This document shows, one piece after another, positions 1-6,200 of a stretch of 15,071 bases of DNA. A model generated the notes under the pieces. The model did not search any database, was not told the DNA's origin, and saw only the letters and a program-made list of their open reading frames with translations. The stretch's first letter is position 1. The number at the start of each line of letters is the position of its first letter. The translations under genes were made by a program, and so were the position numbers. This DNA comes from Bacillota bacterium (GTDB lineage: Bacteria; Bacillota; Clostridia; Christensenellales; CAG-138), in NCBI GenBank assembly GCA_023453725.1, contig JAEXTB010000112.1, positions 1 through 15,071 on the forward strand, in the 5' to 3' direction.

Positions 1-42
1 CCCTTAGCAGGGGAGCCCCTTGAGCCACTTGGGTACTTCTCC
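1..42 (-). tRNA. tRNA-Ser(GCU), partial at window edge
   Basis: Read on the minus strand, the segment begins GGAGAAGTACCCAAGTGGCT, the acceptor and D-arm of a class II serine tRNA. It runs into an anticodon stem-loop with anticodon GCU (complement of positions 6-8) between CCCC-type and GGGG-type stem arms. The long variable arm, T-arm and 3' end lie beyond the left edge. It sits 23 bases downstream of another tRNA-Ser on the same strand, so both probably come from one precursor transcript. Identity is clear from the anticodon and the D-arm. Confidence 0.88.
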
Positions 43-65
43 AAGCCCTATTTGGTTAAGATGTT

Positions 66-154
66 TGGCGGAGAGAGAGGGATTCGAACCCACGGTGCCT
101 TGCGGCATCACTGGTTTTCAAGACCAGCTCCATAAACCACTCGGACATCTCTCC
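66..154 (-). tRNA. tRNA-Ser(UGA)
   Basis: The minus strand folds into a complete 89-base class II tRNA. The seven-base acceptor stem GGAGAGA (148-154) pairs with TCTCTCC (70-76). The anticodon loop between CTGGT and ACCAG carries UGA (complement of 118-120). A GC-rich variable arm and a T-arm with GGTTCGAATCC follow. The 3' end reads discriminator G then CCA, so the CCA is encoded (66-68). A consensus promoter lies just upstream. Small open frames crossing this stretch are not genes. Confidence 0.97.
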
Positions 155-172
155 CTGACAGGAACGCTACTG

Positions 173-201
173 ATTATAGCAAAACAACCGTCCGCTGTCA
201 A
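173..201 (-). promoter_or_regulatory. Promoter of the tRNA-Ser pair
   Basis: On the minus strand TTGACA (196-201) and TATAAT (173-178) are both perfect sigma-A consensus hexamers, separated by exactly 17 bases. Transcription would start about ten bases before the tRNA-Ser(UGA) acceptor stem. It points away from asd, so the interval 155-417 is a divergent promoter region. Confidence 0.9.
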
Positions 202-323
202 GCAATGGGATGCAATGTTCCAAATCCGAATATTCATAAACATGCAGAGGGTAATATATAAGGAAGCGAACGGATTGAGCGGACAAATCATAGAATATTT
301 ACAGCATTGGAAGGGGGATTTCG

Positions 324-352
324 TTGACTTGCCCCGTACGTTGTGTTATACT
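324..352 (+). promoter_or_regulatory. Promoter of asd-dapA-dapB
   Basis: TTGACT (324-329), a 17-base spacer and TATACT (347-352) give one mismatch in each hexamer. The expected start is near 359, leaving a leader of only about 60 bases before asd. That is too short for a lysine (L-box) riboswitch or a T-box, so lysine-responsive RNA control at this promoter is unlikely. Confidence 0.85.
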
Positions 353-417
353 TTCCCCCAATCCGCATATGCGTAGAATAATACGCTGGTTGCAATGATA
401 CAAGGAGGATCACTTAC

Positions 418-1428
418 ATGAAGCAGTACAATGTCGCGGTTGTCGGTGCGACCGGCATGGTCGGCCGTAAATTCCTGCAAGTGCTGGAAGAGCGCAAATT
501 ACCCGTAGCGAACTACTATTTGTTTGCTAGCAAACGCAGCGCCGGCACTACGTTGCCCTTTATGGGCAAAGAATATGTTGTGCGGGAACTGACCGAGACC
601 TGCTTCGATGGCCTTGATATAGACATCGCGCTCTTTTCGGCAGGCGGCGGCACATCCGAACAGTTTGCCCCTGTCGCCGCGCGCGCGGGCGCTGTCGTCA
701 TAGACAACTCCAGCGCTTGGCGTATGGACCCGGAAGTACCCTTGGTGGTGCCGGAAGTCAATCCCGAACATATTCCCATGTATAAAAATAAGGGGATTAT
801 TGCAAACCCCAACTGCTCCACCATCCAGGCGATGGTGGCGTTAAAGCCGCTGCATGAAGCGTACGGCCTCAAGCGCGTCGTTTATTCCACCTATCAGGCA
901 GTATCTGGCGCAGGCCAGCAGGGTTATTCGGATTTGGAAGAGGGCATCAAGGGCAACCCGCCCACGAAGTTCCCGCCCCCCATTGCCGGTAACTGTTTGC
1001 CCCGCATCGACTCGTTCCTGGATACCGGCTACACCAAGGAAGAGCAGAAGATGATCAACGAAAGCCGCAAGATCCTCTCCCTGCCAGAACTTCGGGTGAC
1101 CGCCACCACCGTGCGTGTGCCTGTATTCCATGGCCACAGCGAGAGCATCAATGTGGAGTTTGAACGTTCTTTTGAGCTGGATGAGCTCGTAGAAGTGCTG
1201 CGCAATGCGCCCGGTCTTGTGGTACAGGACGACCCGAAGAATTATGTCTACCCCATGCCTGTTACCGCCGCGGATACCGATCCAGTCTATGTCGGCCGCA
1301 TTCGCCGCGATTTTAGCGTAGAGAGCGGCATCAACTTCTGGTGCGTGGCGGATAACATCCGCAAGGGTGCGGCGACCAACGCCGTACAGATCGCACAGGA
1401 ACTCATCCGCCAGTGGGAGAACGCATAA
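418..1428 (+). CDS. asd: Aspartate-semialdehyde dehydrogenase
   Basis: A cytoplasmic enzyme of 336 residues, usual for the family. It reduces aspartyl-4-phosphate to aspartate-4-semialdehyde with NADPH, the branch-point intermediate for lysine/diaminopimelate, threonine and methionine. Visible signatures are the N-terminal nucleotide-binding loop GATGMVG (10-16), the active-site motif NPNCS with the nucleophile Cys133, SGAGQQG (163-169), and the GHS motif with the likely catalytic His240. AAGGAGG at 402-408 is nine bases before the ATG and fixes the start. It is the first gene of the operon with dapA and dapB. No aspartokinase gene is present in the window to supply its substrate. Confidence 0.97.
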   Translation: MKQYNVAVVGATGMVGRKFLQVLEERKLPVANYYLFASKRSAGTTLPFMGKEYVVRELTETCFDGLDIDIALFSAGGGTSEQFAPVAARAGAVVIDNSSAWRMDPEVPLVVPEVNPEHIPMYKNKGIIANPNCSTIQAMVALKPLHEAYGLKRVVYSTYQAVSGAGQQGYSDLEEGIKGNPPTKFPPPIAGNCLPRIDSFLDTGYTKEEQKMINESRKILSLPELRVTATTVRVPVFHGHSESINVEFERSFELDELVEVLRNAPGLVVQDDPKNYVYPMPVTAADTDPVYVGRIRRDFSVESGINFWCVADNIRKGAATNAVQIAQELIRQWENA

Positions 1429-1443
1429 GTTCGCTCTAATTTG

Positions 1444-1471
1444 CGGCGCAGAAGGAAAACCTTCTGCGCCG
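1444..1471 (+). promoter_or_regulatory. Perfect hairpin between asd and dapA
   Basis: Twelve bases (1444-1455) pair perfectly with 1460-1471 around an AAAA loop; the core is GGCGCAGAAGG / CCTTCTGCGCC. It is followed only by GTTTGT, so the T-tract is poor for an intrinsic terminator. It lies 15 bases after the asd stop and ends about 27 bases before the dapA ribosome binding site. It could be a partial terminator or a processing and stability element that sets the asd:dapA ratio. The hairpin is certain; the role is inferred. Confidence 0.6.
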
Positions 1472-1513
1472 TTTGTACAAGTGCCGATCAATACAAAAAG
1501 GAGGATACACCCC

Positions 1514-2392
1514 ATGGCTATCTTTGAAGGCTCCGGCGTTGCCATTATTACCCCATTTAGCGGGAACGGAATTGATTTTGGTGCATTTCGTAAACTCATT
1601 GAGCGTCAGATAGAAGGCAAAACGGATGCGATCATCGTTTGCGGAACCACGGGCGAAGCATCCACCATGAGCGCGGAGGAAAAACGCGCGGCGATCGAGT
1701 TTTGCGTCAAACAAGTCAATGGCCGTATACCCGTCATTGCGGGTACGGGCGGCAACAACACGGCAAATGTCATAAGGGACAGCAAGGCGGCAGAAGAACT
1801 TGGCGCGGACGGCCTGCTGATTGTTACGCCCTATTACAACAAAACGACACAGGCCGGGCTTGTAGCCCATTATTCCGCCATTGCGGAGGCCGTCTCCATT
1901 CCCATCATCGTATACAACGTGCCCGGTCGTACGGGATTAAACCTGCTGCCCGCAACCATGCAGAAGCTGATGGCAAACAAAAACATTGTAGGCATCAAAG
2001 AAGCGAGCGGGAATATTGAGCAGATCGTAGGCTTAGCGGCGCTATGTCCCGATTTGGATATTTACTCCGGCAATGACGACCACGTGCTGCCGCTTCTTTC
2101 GCTTGGCGCAAAAGGCGTCATTTCCACAATCGCAAACGTCATTCCCCAGGATATGCATGAACTGTGTGCGGCGTTCTTCCGGGGGGATATCGAAACGGCG
2201 CGTGCGCTGCAGTTTAAGGTGCTGCCAATTTGGAAGGCGGCGTTTTGTGAGGTCAACCCCATTCCCATCAAGACCATGTGCGGCATGTTGGGCTGGTGTG
2301 AGGAAACATTAAGGCTTCCGCTTTGCCCGCCGTGTGAAGCAAACCGCGCCGCAATGGAAGCAGCGCTCAAAACGTATGGACTGCTTTCCTGA
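1514..2392 (+). CDS. dapA: 4-hydroxy-tetrahydrodipicolinate synthase
   Basis: This 292-residue TIM-barrel aldolase condenses pyruvate with aspartate semialdehyde, the committed step of the diaminopimelate/lysine pathway. Residues seen are GTTGE (44-48) with the active-site Thr pair, Tyr134 in YNVPGR, Arg139, and the Schiff-base Lys162 in GIKEASG. The length is normal for the family. The ATG at 1514 follows AAGGAGG (1498-1504) at good spacing; in-frame starts further upstream lie inside asd and have no such site. It is the second gene of the operon, 27 bases before dapB. Lysine sensitivity of the enzyme cannot be judged from these motifs. Confidence 0.97.
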   Translation: MAIFEGSGVAIITPFSGNGIDFGAFRKLIERQIEGKTDAIIVCGTTGEASTMSAEEKRAAIEFCVKQVNGRIPVIAGTGGNNTANVIRDSKAAEELGADGLLIVTPYYNKTTQAGLVAHYSAIAEAVSIPIIVYNVPGRTGLNLLPATMQKLMANKNIVGIKEASGNIEQIVGLAALCPDLDIYSGNDDHVLPLLSLGAKGVISTIANVIPQDMHELCAAFFRGDIETARALQFKVLPIWKAAFCEVNPIPIKTMCGMLGWCEETLRLPLCPPCEANRAAMEAALKTYGLLS

Positions 2393-2419
2393 AGACAGGA
2401 AGCGCAAAAGGGTGAACGT

Positions 2420-3643
2420 ATGATTAAGGTCATCATCAACGGCGCGTGCGGCCAAATGGGCCGGACCATTATGCGCCTATGTAAGCAAAACAGCAACGAC
2501 TTTCAAGTCATTGCCGGGGTGGATACCTACCAGTGTCCGGAAGCGGAAGGTACGCCCATTGTCGGCGATATTACAAAAGCGCCTGTAGGAGCGGATGTCG
2601 TCATTGATTTTTCGCGCCCCGCGGCGCTTCCCAAGACACTGCAGTATTGCCAGGCGAACAATGTGCGGCTGGTTCTTGGCACCACGGGTTTGGGCGAAAA
2701 CGAAAAGCTTTCTTTGGAGCGCGCGTCGGCAAAGATCGCCATATTCCAAAGCGGCAATATGTCCCTGGGCGTGAACCTGCAGATTGAGCTCATTCAAAAG
2801 GCGGCGGCGGCGCTTGGCGAGGCGTTTGACATTGAAATCATTGAAAAGCACCACAACCTGAAGGTGGATGCACCGAGCGGCACGGCGCTGATGCTGGCGG
2901 ACGCTGTCAGCACGCAGTTCCCATCCGGCAAGGATTACGTATTTGGTCGTCACACAAAAGATGTGCGCCGCTCAAAAAAAGAAATCGGCATGCACTCTAT
3001 CCGCGGCGGAACTGTCGTGGGTGAACATGAAGTGGAGTTCTTGGGGCAGGACGAGGTGCTCTCCATCTCCCACAAGGCGTATTCCAAGCAGGTGTTCGGC
3101 GTGGGCGCGTTGCGGGCGGCGCAGTATATCATGCATAAGCAGCCCGGGCTTTACAACATGCACGACATCGTCACGGAAAAGGATGTCCTTTCCCACCTCT
3201 ATACCGATGACGATCAGGCGGTCATCACCGTAAGCTCGCTGCCCAATGAGCCGGGCGTATTGAGCCATATCTTCGGTACAATCGCGCGCAGCAATGTATT
3301 TGTGGATATGATCAGCGTCACCGTACCCGGTTCCATTTCCGGCAATGTAAGTTTTTCATTGCCCAAGACGCAGCTTGCAACCGCGATCAACGCATTGAAG
3401 GCGCTGCGCCCCCTTTATATGGGCATGGACATTCACGCACTCGACAACATTACAAAAATCACCGTGGAAGGCCCGGGCATGGCTGTCCGCCACGGTGTAG
3501 CCGGGCAGCTTTTCTCCGTGCTTGCAGAAGCGAACGTGAGCATTGAGCTTGTTACGACGAGTGAAACCAAGATTGCCTGCTGCATCAAGAACAGCGACGT
3601 GTCCACCGCGCTTGGGGTCATCGCCAGACAGTTCGAACTATAA
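2420..3643 (+). CDS. dapB: Dihydrodipicolinate reductase fused to two ACT domains
   Basis: The first ~252 residues are a full DapB, the NAD(P)H-dependent 4-hydroxy-tetrahydrodipicolinate reductase. They show NGACGQMGR (7-15), GTTG (87-90) and the signature HHNLKVDAPSGTA with catalytic His144 and Lys148. Ordinary DapB ends near there (about 250-270 residues). This protein has 407. A short linker leads to two ACT modules, ~267-330 and ~344-407. They resemble the C-terminal regulatory half of aspartokinase: LPNEPGVLSHIFGTIA and FVDMISV in the first, HGVAGQLFSVLAEA and TTSETKIACCI in the second. There is no frameshift or internal stop, and a terminator follows. The likely effect is amino-acid allostery on the reductase; this is inference. 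Confidence 0.93.
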   Translation: MIKVIINGACGQMGRTIMRLCKQNSNDFQVIAGVDTYQCPEAEGTPIVGDITKAPVGADVVIDFSRPAALPKTLQYCQANNVRLVLGTTGLGENEKLSLERASAKIAIFQSGNMSLGVNLQIELIQKAAAALGEAFDIEIIEKHHNLKVDAPSGTALMLADAVSTQFPSGKDYVFGRHTKDVRRSKKEIGMHSIRGGTVVGEHEVEFLGQDEVLSISHKAYSKQVFGVGALRAAQYIMHKQPGLYNMHDIVTEKDVLSHLYTDDDQAVITVSSLPNEPGVLSHIFGTIARSNVFVDMISVTVPGSISGNVSFSLPKTQLATAINALKALRPLYMGMDIHALDNITKITVEGPGMAVRHGVAGQLFSVLAEANVSIELVTTSETKIACCIKNSDVSTALGVIARQFEL

Positions 3644-3664
3644 CAGCAACTACAAAATAATGGT

Positions 3665-3719
3665 AAACGGCGGGGATTTTCTGTATACTGGAAATTACAG
3701 AAAACCCGCCGTTTTTTTT
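3665..3719 (+). terminator. Intrinsic terminator of the asd-dapA-dapB operon
   Basis: AACGGCGGG pairs with CCCGCCGTT. The stem continues, after a two-base GA bulge, as TTTTCTGTA (3677-3685) with TACAGAAAA (3696-3704). Eight T residues (3712-3719) follow the stem. It begins about 20 bases after the dapB stop and separates the lysine genes from the glycosidase operon. Confidence 0.93.
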
Positions 3720-3789
3720 GTTACAGGAATATGTATATAAATCACTTCTTACTGGAGATGCAGCGCATTGAGGTTGCAGCCGATTCAAA

Positions 3790-3803
3790 GGAAATCGCTA
3801 AAA
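3790..3803 (+). promoter_or_regulatory. Possible catabolite-response (cre) site
   Basis: GGAAATCGCTAAAA fits 11 of 14 positions of the Gram-positive CcpA site TGWAARCGYTWWCW, with the central CG intact. It lies just upstream of the ribosome binding site of the glycosidase gene, where a roadblock-type cre would make sense. The first base and two other positions deviate, so it may be chance. I see no convincing promoter in 3720-3823; TATATAAAT near 3733-3741 is the best -10-like match but lacks a partner. Confidence 0.22.
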
Positions 3804-3823
3804 CTTTTTATGGAGGCAGGCCG

Positions 3824-5134
3824 ATGTCAAACATTCATAAGATTGTCGTTCTGGGCGGGGGCAGCAGCTATACGCCTGAGCTCCTTTCCGGGTTTATCAA
3901 TCGGAACTCCCGGCTTGCGGTAGAAGAGATTGTCTTGGTAGATATCCCCCAAGGCATTCAAAAGCTTGAGGCGATTGGCGCTTTAGGCTTTCGGATGTTT
4001 CAAAAGCACAGCATCGATACCCGTTTGTCATGGACGCTCGATATAGAGTCCGCCCTGCCCGGCGCAGACTTCGTACTCAATCAGATCCGCGTTGGCGGGC
4101 TTGAGGGGCGCGCGCTGGATGAACAGATCCCCAACTGTTTCGGCCTGATCGGCCAGGAAACAACGGGAGCCGGCGGGTTGTTTTTGGGACTGCGCACAAT
4201 GCCAGTGGTCATAGAGATTGCAAAAAAAATGGAGCGCCTCTGCCCCGAAGCCACACTGATCAATTTTACCAATCCGGCAGGAATGGTGACACAGGCCGTC
4301 CAACAAGCCACAAACATCTGCTGCATCGGCCTATGCAACATTCCAATCAATATGAAACACCAGCTCGCAACCATGTTATCCATGCCGGTCGATCATCTCA
4401 ACTTCGATTATGTGGGCATCAATCATCTATCATTCATCACAAGGGTTTGGGACGACCATACGGATTACACCGAAGCGCTTTTGAAGCGCCCTGCGGAACT
4501 CATGGAATCCGTTGTAGCGAATATACAGCAACTAGACAATCCAGGGGCGGTGATCGAGGCCATCGGCATCATCCCCTGCCCGTACTTGGCTTACTATTTC
4601 TGCGAGGACCATCAGCTAAAAGAGGAACTTCAGGGGCTAAATGATGGCAAAGGAACCCGTGCAAATGAAGTGATGGCTACAGAGAAACTCCTATTTGATC
4701 TATATCGGGACCCCGATCTGACAATAGTACCTGAAGCATTGAGGAAGCGCGGCGGCTCGCTTTATTCAGAAGCCGCCCTGCAGATTGTGGAAGCGATTGC
4801 CCATAGTACCGGAAACATATTAACGGTCAACGTCCGAAACGGTTCCACAATCCCCCAACTGCCGGAGGACGCCGTGATTGAAGTCAATTGTACCGTAGAC
4901 AAAAACGGGGCTGTTCCTGTAGGAAACATCACACTTCCCCCGCAAGTCCAGGGACTAATCCAGCATGTCAAATCTTACGAATCCCTGGCAGTAACAGCCG
5001 CGCTCAACCGAGACCGCCGCCTCGCGCAGCAGGCGCTGATTGCGCATCCGCTTGCCCACGACGCCGTAAAAGCCCTGAAGGTATTTGACGCGCTTTGGGA
5101 AGCGCACGCCAAACACTTAGGCTATTATCGTTAA
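3824..5134 (+). CDS. Family 4 glycosidase (6-phospho-beta-glucosidase-like)
   Basis: A 436-residue GH4 enzyme. This family cleaves glycosides by an NAD+- and Mn2+-dependent oxidation/elimination route, usually on 6-phosphorylated sugars. An NAD-binding loop LGGGSSYTPEL starts at residue 10. RVGGLEGRALDE and GQETTGAGG (110-118) match the 6-phospho-beta-glucosidase branch. NFTNPAG (147-153), Cys171 in GLCN and His201 in INHLS fit the metal ligands, and PCPYLAYYF (251-259) holds the expected catalytic Tyr. An in-frame ATG at 3731 adds 31 residues with no family match. I chose 3824 because TGGAGG (3811-3816) precedes it and the NAD loop then sits normally. It is followed after 18 bases by a sugar kinase; no transporter is adjacent. 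The exact substrate is not readable. Confidence 0.9.
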   Translation: MSNIHKIVVLGGGSSYTPELLSGFINRNSRLAVEEIVLVDIPQGIQKLEAIGALGFRMFQKHSIDTRLSWTLDIESALPGADFVLNQIRVGGLEGRALDEQIPNCFGLIGQETTGAGGLFLGLRTMPVVIEIAKKMERLCPEATLINFTNPAGMVTQAVQQATNICCIGLCNIPINMKHQLATMLSMPVDHLNFDYVGINHLSFITRVWDDHTDYTEALLKRPAELMESVVANIQQLDNPGAVIEAIGIIPCPYLAYYFCEDHQLKEELQGLNDGKGTRANEVMATEKLLFDLYRDPDLTIVPEALRKRGGSLYSEAALQIVEAIAHSTGNILTVNVRNGSTIPQLPEDAVIEVNCTVDKNGAVPVGNITLPPQVQGLIQHVKSYESLAVTAALNRDRRLAQQALIAHPLAHDAVKALKVFDALWEAHAKHLGYYR

Positions 5135-5152
5135 TCGCAAAGGAGAGCGCCC

Positions 5153-6127
5153 ATGGGTTACTTCATCGGTATTGACGGCGGGTCCTCCAAGACAAAGGGC
5201 TTGTTATCTGACCATACCGGGCGGATACTCGCAGAATATACGGCTTCCGGATCCAATTATCATGGCATTGGAAGGGAAGCGACCGGCCAGATTCTTGAAA
5301 CAGTGATACACAACTTGCTTAAGAGTGCCAGCCTAAAAAAAGACCAGTTGAGCTTTGTTATGCTAGCCTTATCAGGCGCGGACCTTCCTTCTGATTTCAA
5401 GATTTTAAATGAGATCGCCGCCGAATGTCTTTCCGGCGTTTGCTATGAAGTGACAAACGACGTTTGGGCAATCATGCGCAGCGGCCTTCGCCAGCCTTGG
5501 GGCGCAGTGGCCATCTGCGGTACAGGCAGCAACGCCGGGGTTGCACGCTCTGACGGACACCGGTTCATACTCAGGGCGCTTTCCTATGAAGTTGGCGGTT
5601 GCGGAGGCGGTCACGACATGGCCGTTGAGGCGCTTCACTATCTATTTAGAGCCGATGAGTTGACTTATAAACCGACTCTTCTGACAAAGCATTTGCCCCC
5701 GCTCTTAGGCTGCGATGATCCATTGGCCCTCCTTAGCCGGCTTTTCCCTATCGATCAGCTAAGCCGTGAAGAATACAACCGAATCCCGCCGCTGGTCTTT
5801 GAACTAGCTGACGAAGGCGATGCGGTCTGCCTCGAGATCCTTGAACGGATGGGAAGAACCCAGGGGCAGCTGGTCAACGGCGTCATCCGGCAATCGGGGC
5901 TCACAGGCATAGCTTTGCCCGTCGTCATCGGCGGCAGCGTATTTCAAGGATCAAACCCGGCGTTTATTGATATAATGCTCCTGGAAATTCAAACGCTGCT
6001 GCCGGAAGCGTATATCGTAAGGAGCCCATATCCTCCGGCTGCCGGCGCGCTTCTTCTGGCACTTGATCGGGATCATTGCGGGCTATGTGAGGAAGCATAC
6101 GACCATCTAAACGACTACTTTCTCTAA
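5153..6127 (+). CDS. BadF/N-acetylglucosamine-kinase family sugar kinase
   Basis: A 324-residue protein of the BadF/BadG/BcrA/BcrD ATPase superfamily (ASKHA fold), which includes N-acetylglucosamine kinases. Visible are the phosphate-1 loop DGGSSKT (8-14), TNDVWA (101-106) around the presumed catalytic Asp103, the phosphate-2 loop CGTGSN (122-127), and the C-terminal GGSVFQ (260-265) and YPPAAGALL region. The stretch that is usually GDEGSG reads GGCGGGHDMA (148-157), so this is a divergent branch. AAAGGAG before the ATG supports the start. It is translated right after the GH4 gene and probably phosphorylates the sugar or glycoside that the GH4 enzyme uses, in place of a PTS. The exact sugar is unknown. 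Confidence 0.82.
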   Translation: MGYFIGIDGGSSKTKGLLSDHTGRILAEYTASGSNYHGIGREATGQILETVIHNLLKSASLKKDQLSFVMLALSGADLPSDFKILNEIAAECLSGVCYEVTNDVWAIMRSGLRQPWGAVAICGTGSNAGVARSDGHRFILRALSYEVGGCGGGHDMAVEALHYLFRADELTYKPTLLTKHLPPLLGCDDPLALLSRLFPIDQLSREEYNRIPPLVFELADEGDAVCLEILERMGRTQGQLVNGVIRQSGLTGIALPVVIGGSVFQGSNPAFIDIMLLEIQTLLPEAYIVRSPYPPAAGALLLALDRDHCGLCEEAYDHLNDYFL

Positions 6128-6146
6128 AATACTTGCGTTTGGGATT

Positions 6147-6171
6147 CTTAAGGGCCGTAACGGCCCTTAAG
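6147..6171. other. Perfect 12-base palindrome between convergent genes
   Basis: CTTAAGGGCCGT (6147-6158), one A, then ACGGCCCTTAAG (6160-6171). It sits between the 3' ends of the kinase gene (plus) and the ABC-F gene (minus). This is where a bidirectional terminator is expected. No T-tract follows on either strand, so it is not a classical intrinsic terminator. It may still block read-through or protect both 3' ends. Confidence 0.7.
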
Positions 6172-6200
6172 CGGGTGCGGGCAGAGCCCGGCTTCTCCGC

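Noticed and set aside
20..376. Open frame of 118 codons on the plus strand
   Set aside because: It runs antisense through both tRNA genes and the divergent promoters, has no ribosome binding site and no recognisable protein features.
1367..1513. Upstream start for dapA inside asd
   Set aside because: The extension is translated from asd's end and the hairpin. DapA length and AAGGAGG support 1514.
841..1599. Minus-strand frame of 252 codons opposite asd
   Set aside because: It lies across asd's catalytic domain and the asd-dapA hairpin, with no promoter or ribosome binding site.
2420..3643. dapB fused by sequencing error to a neighbouring aspartokinase gene
   Set aside because: No aspartokinase catalytic domain is present, the frame is continuous with a plausible linker, and a terminator follows directly after the ACT tail.
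3731..3823. Longer start for the GH4 glycosidase
   Set aside because: The added residues do not match GH4 and there is no ribosome binding site before 3731; TGGAGG at 3811 points to 3824.
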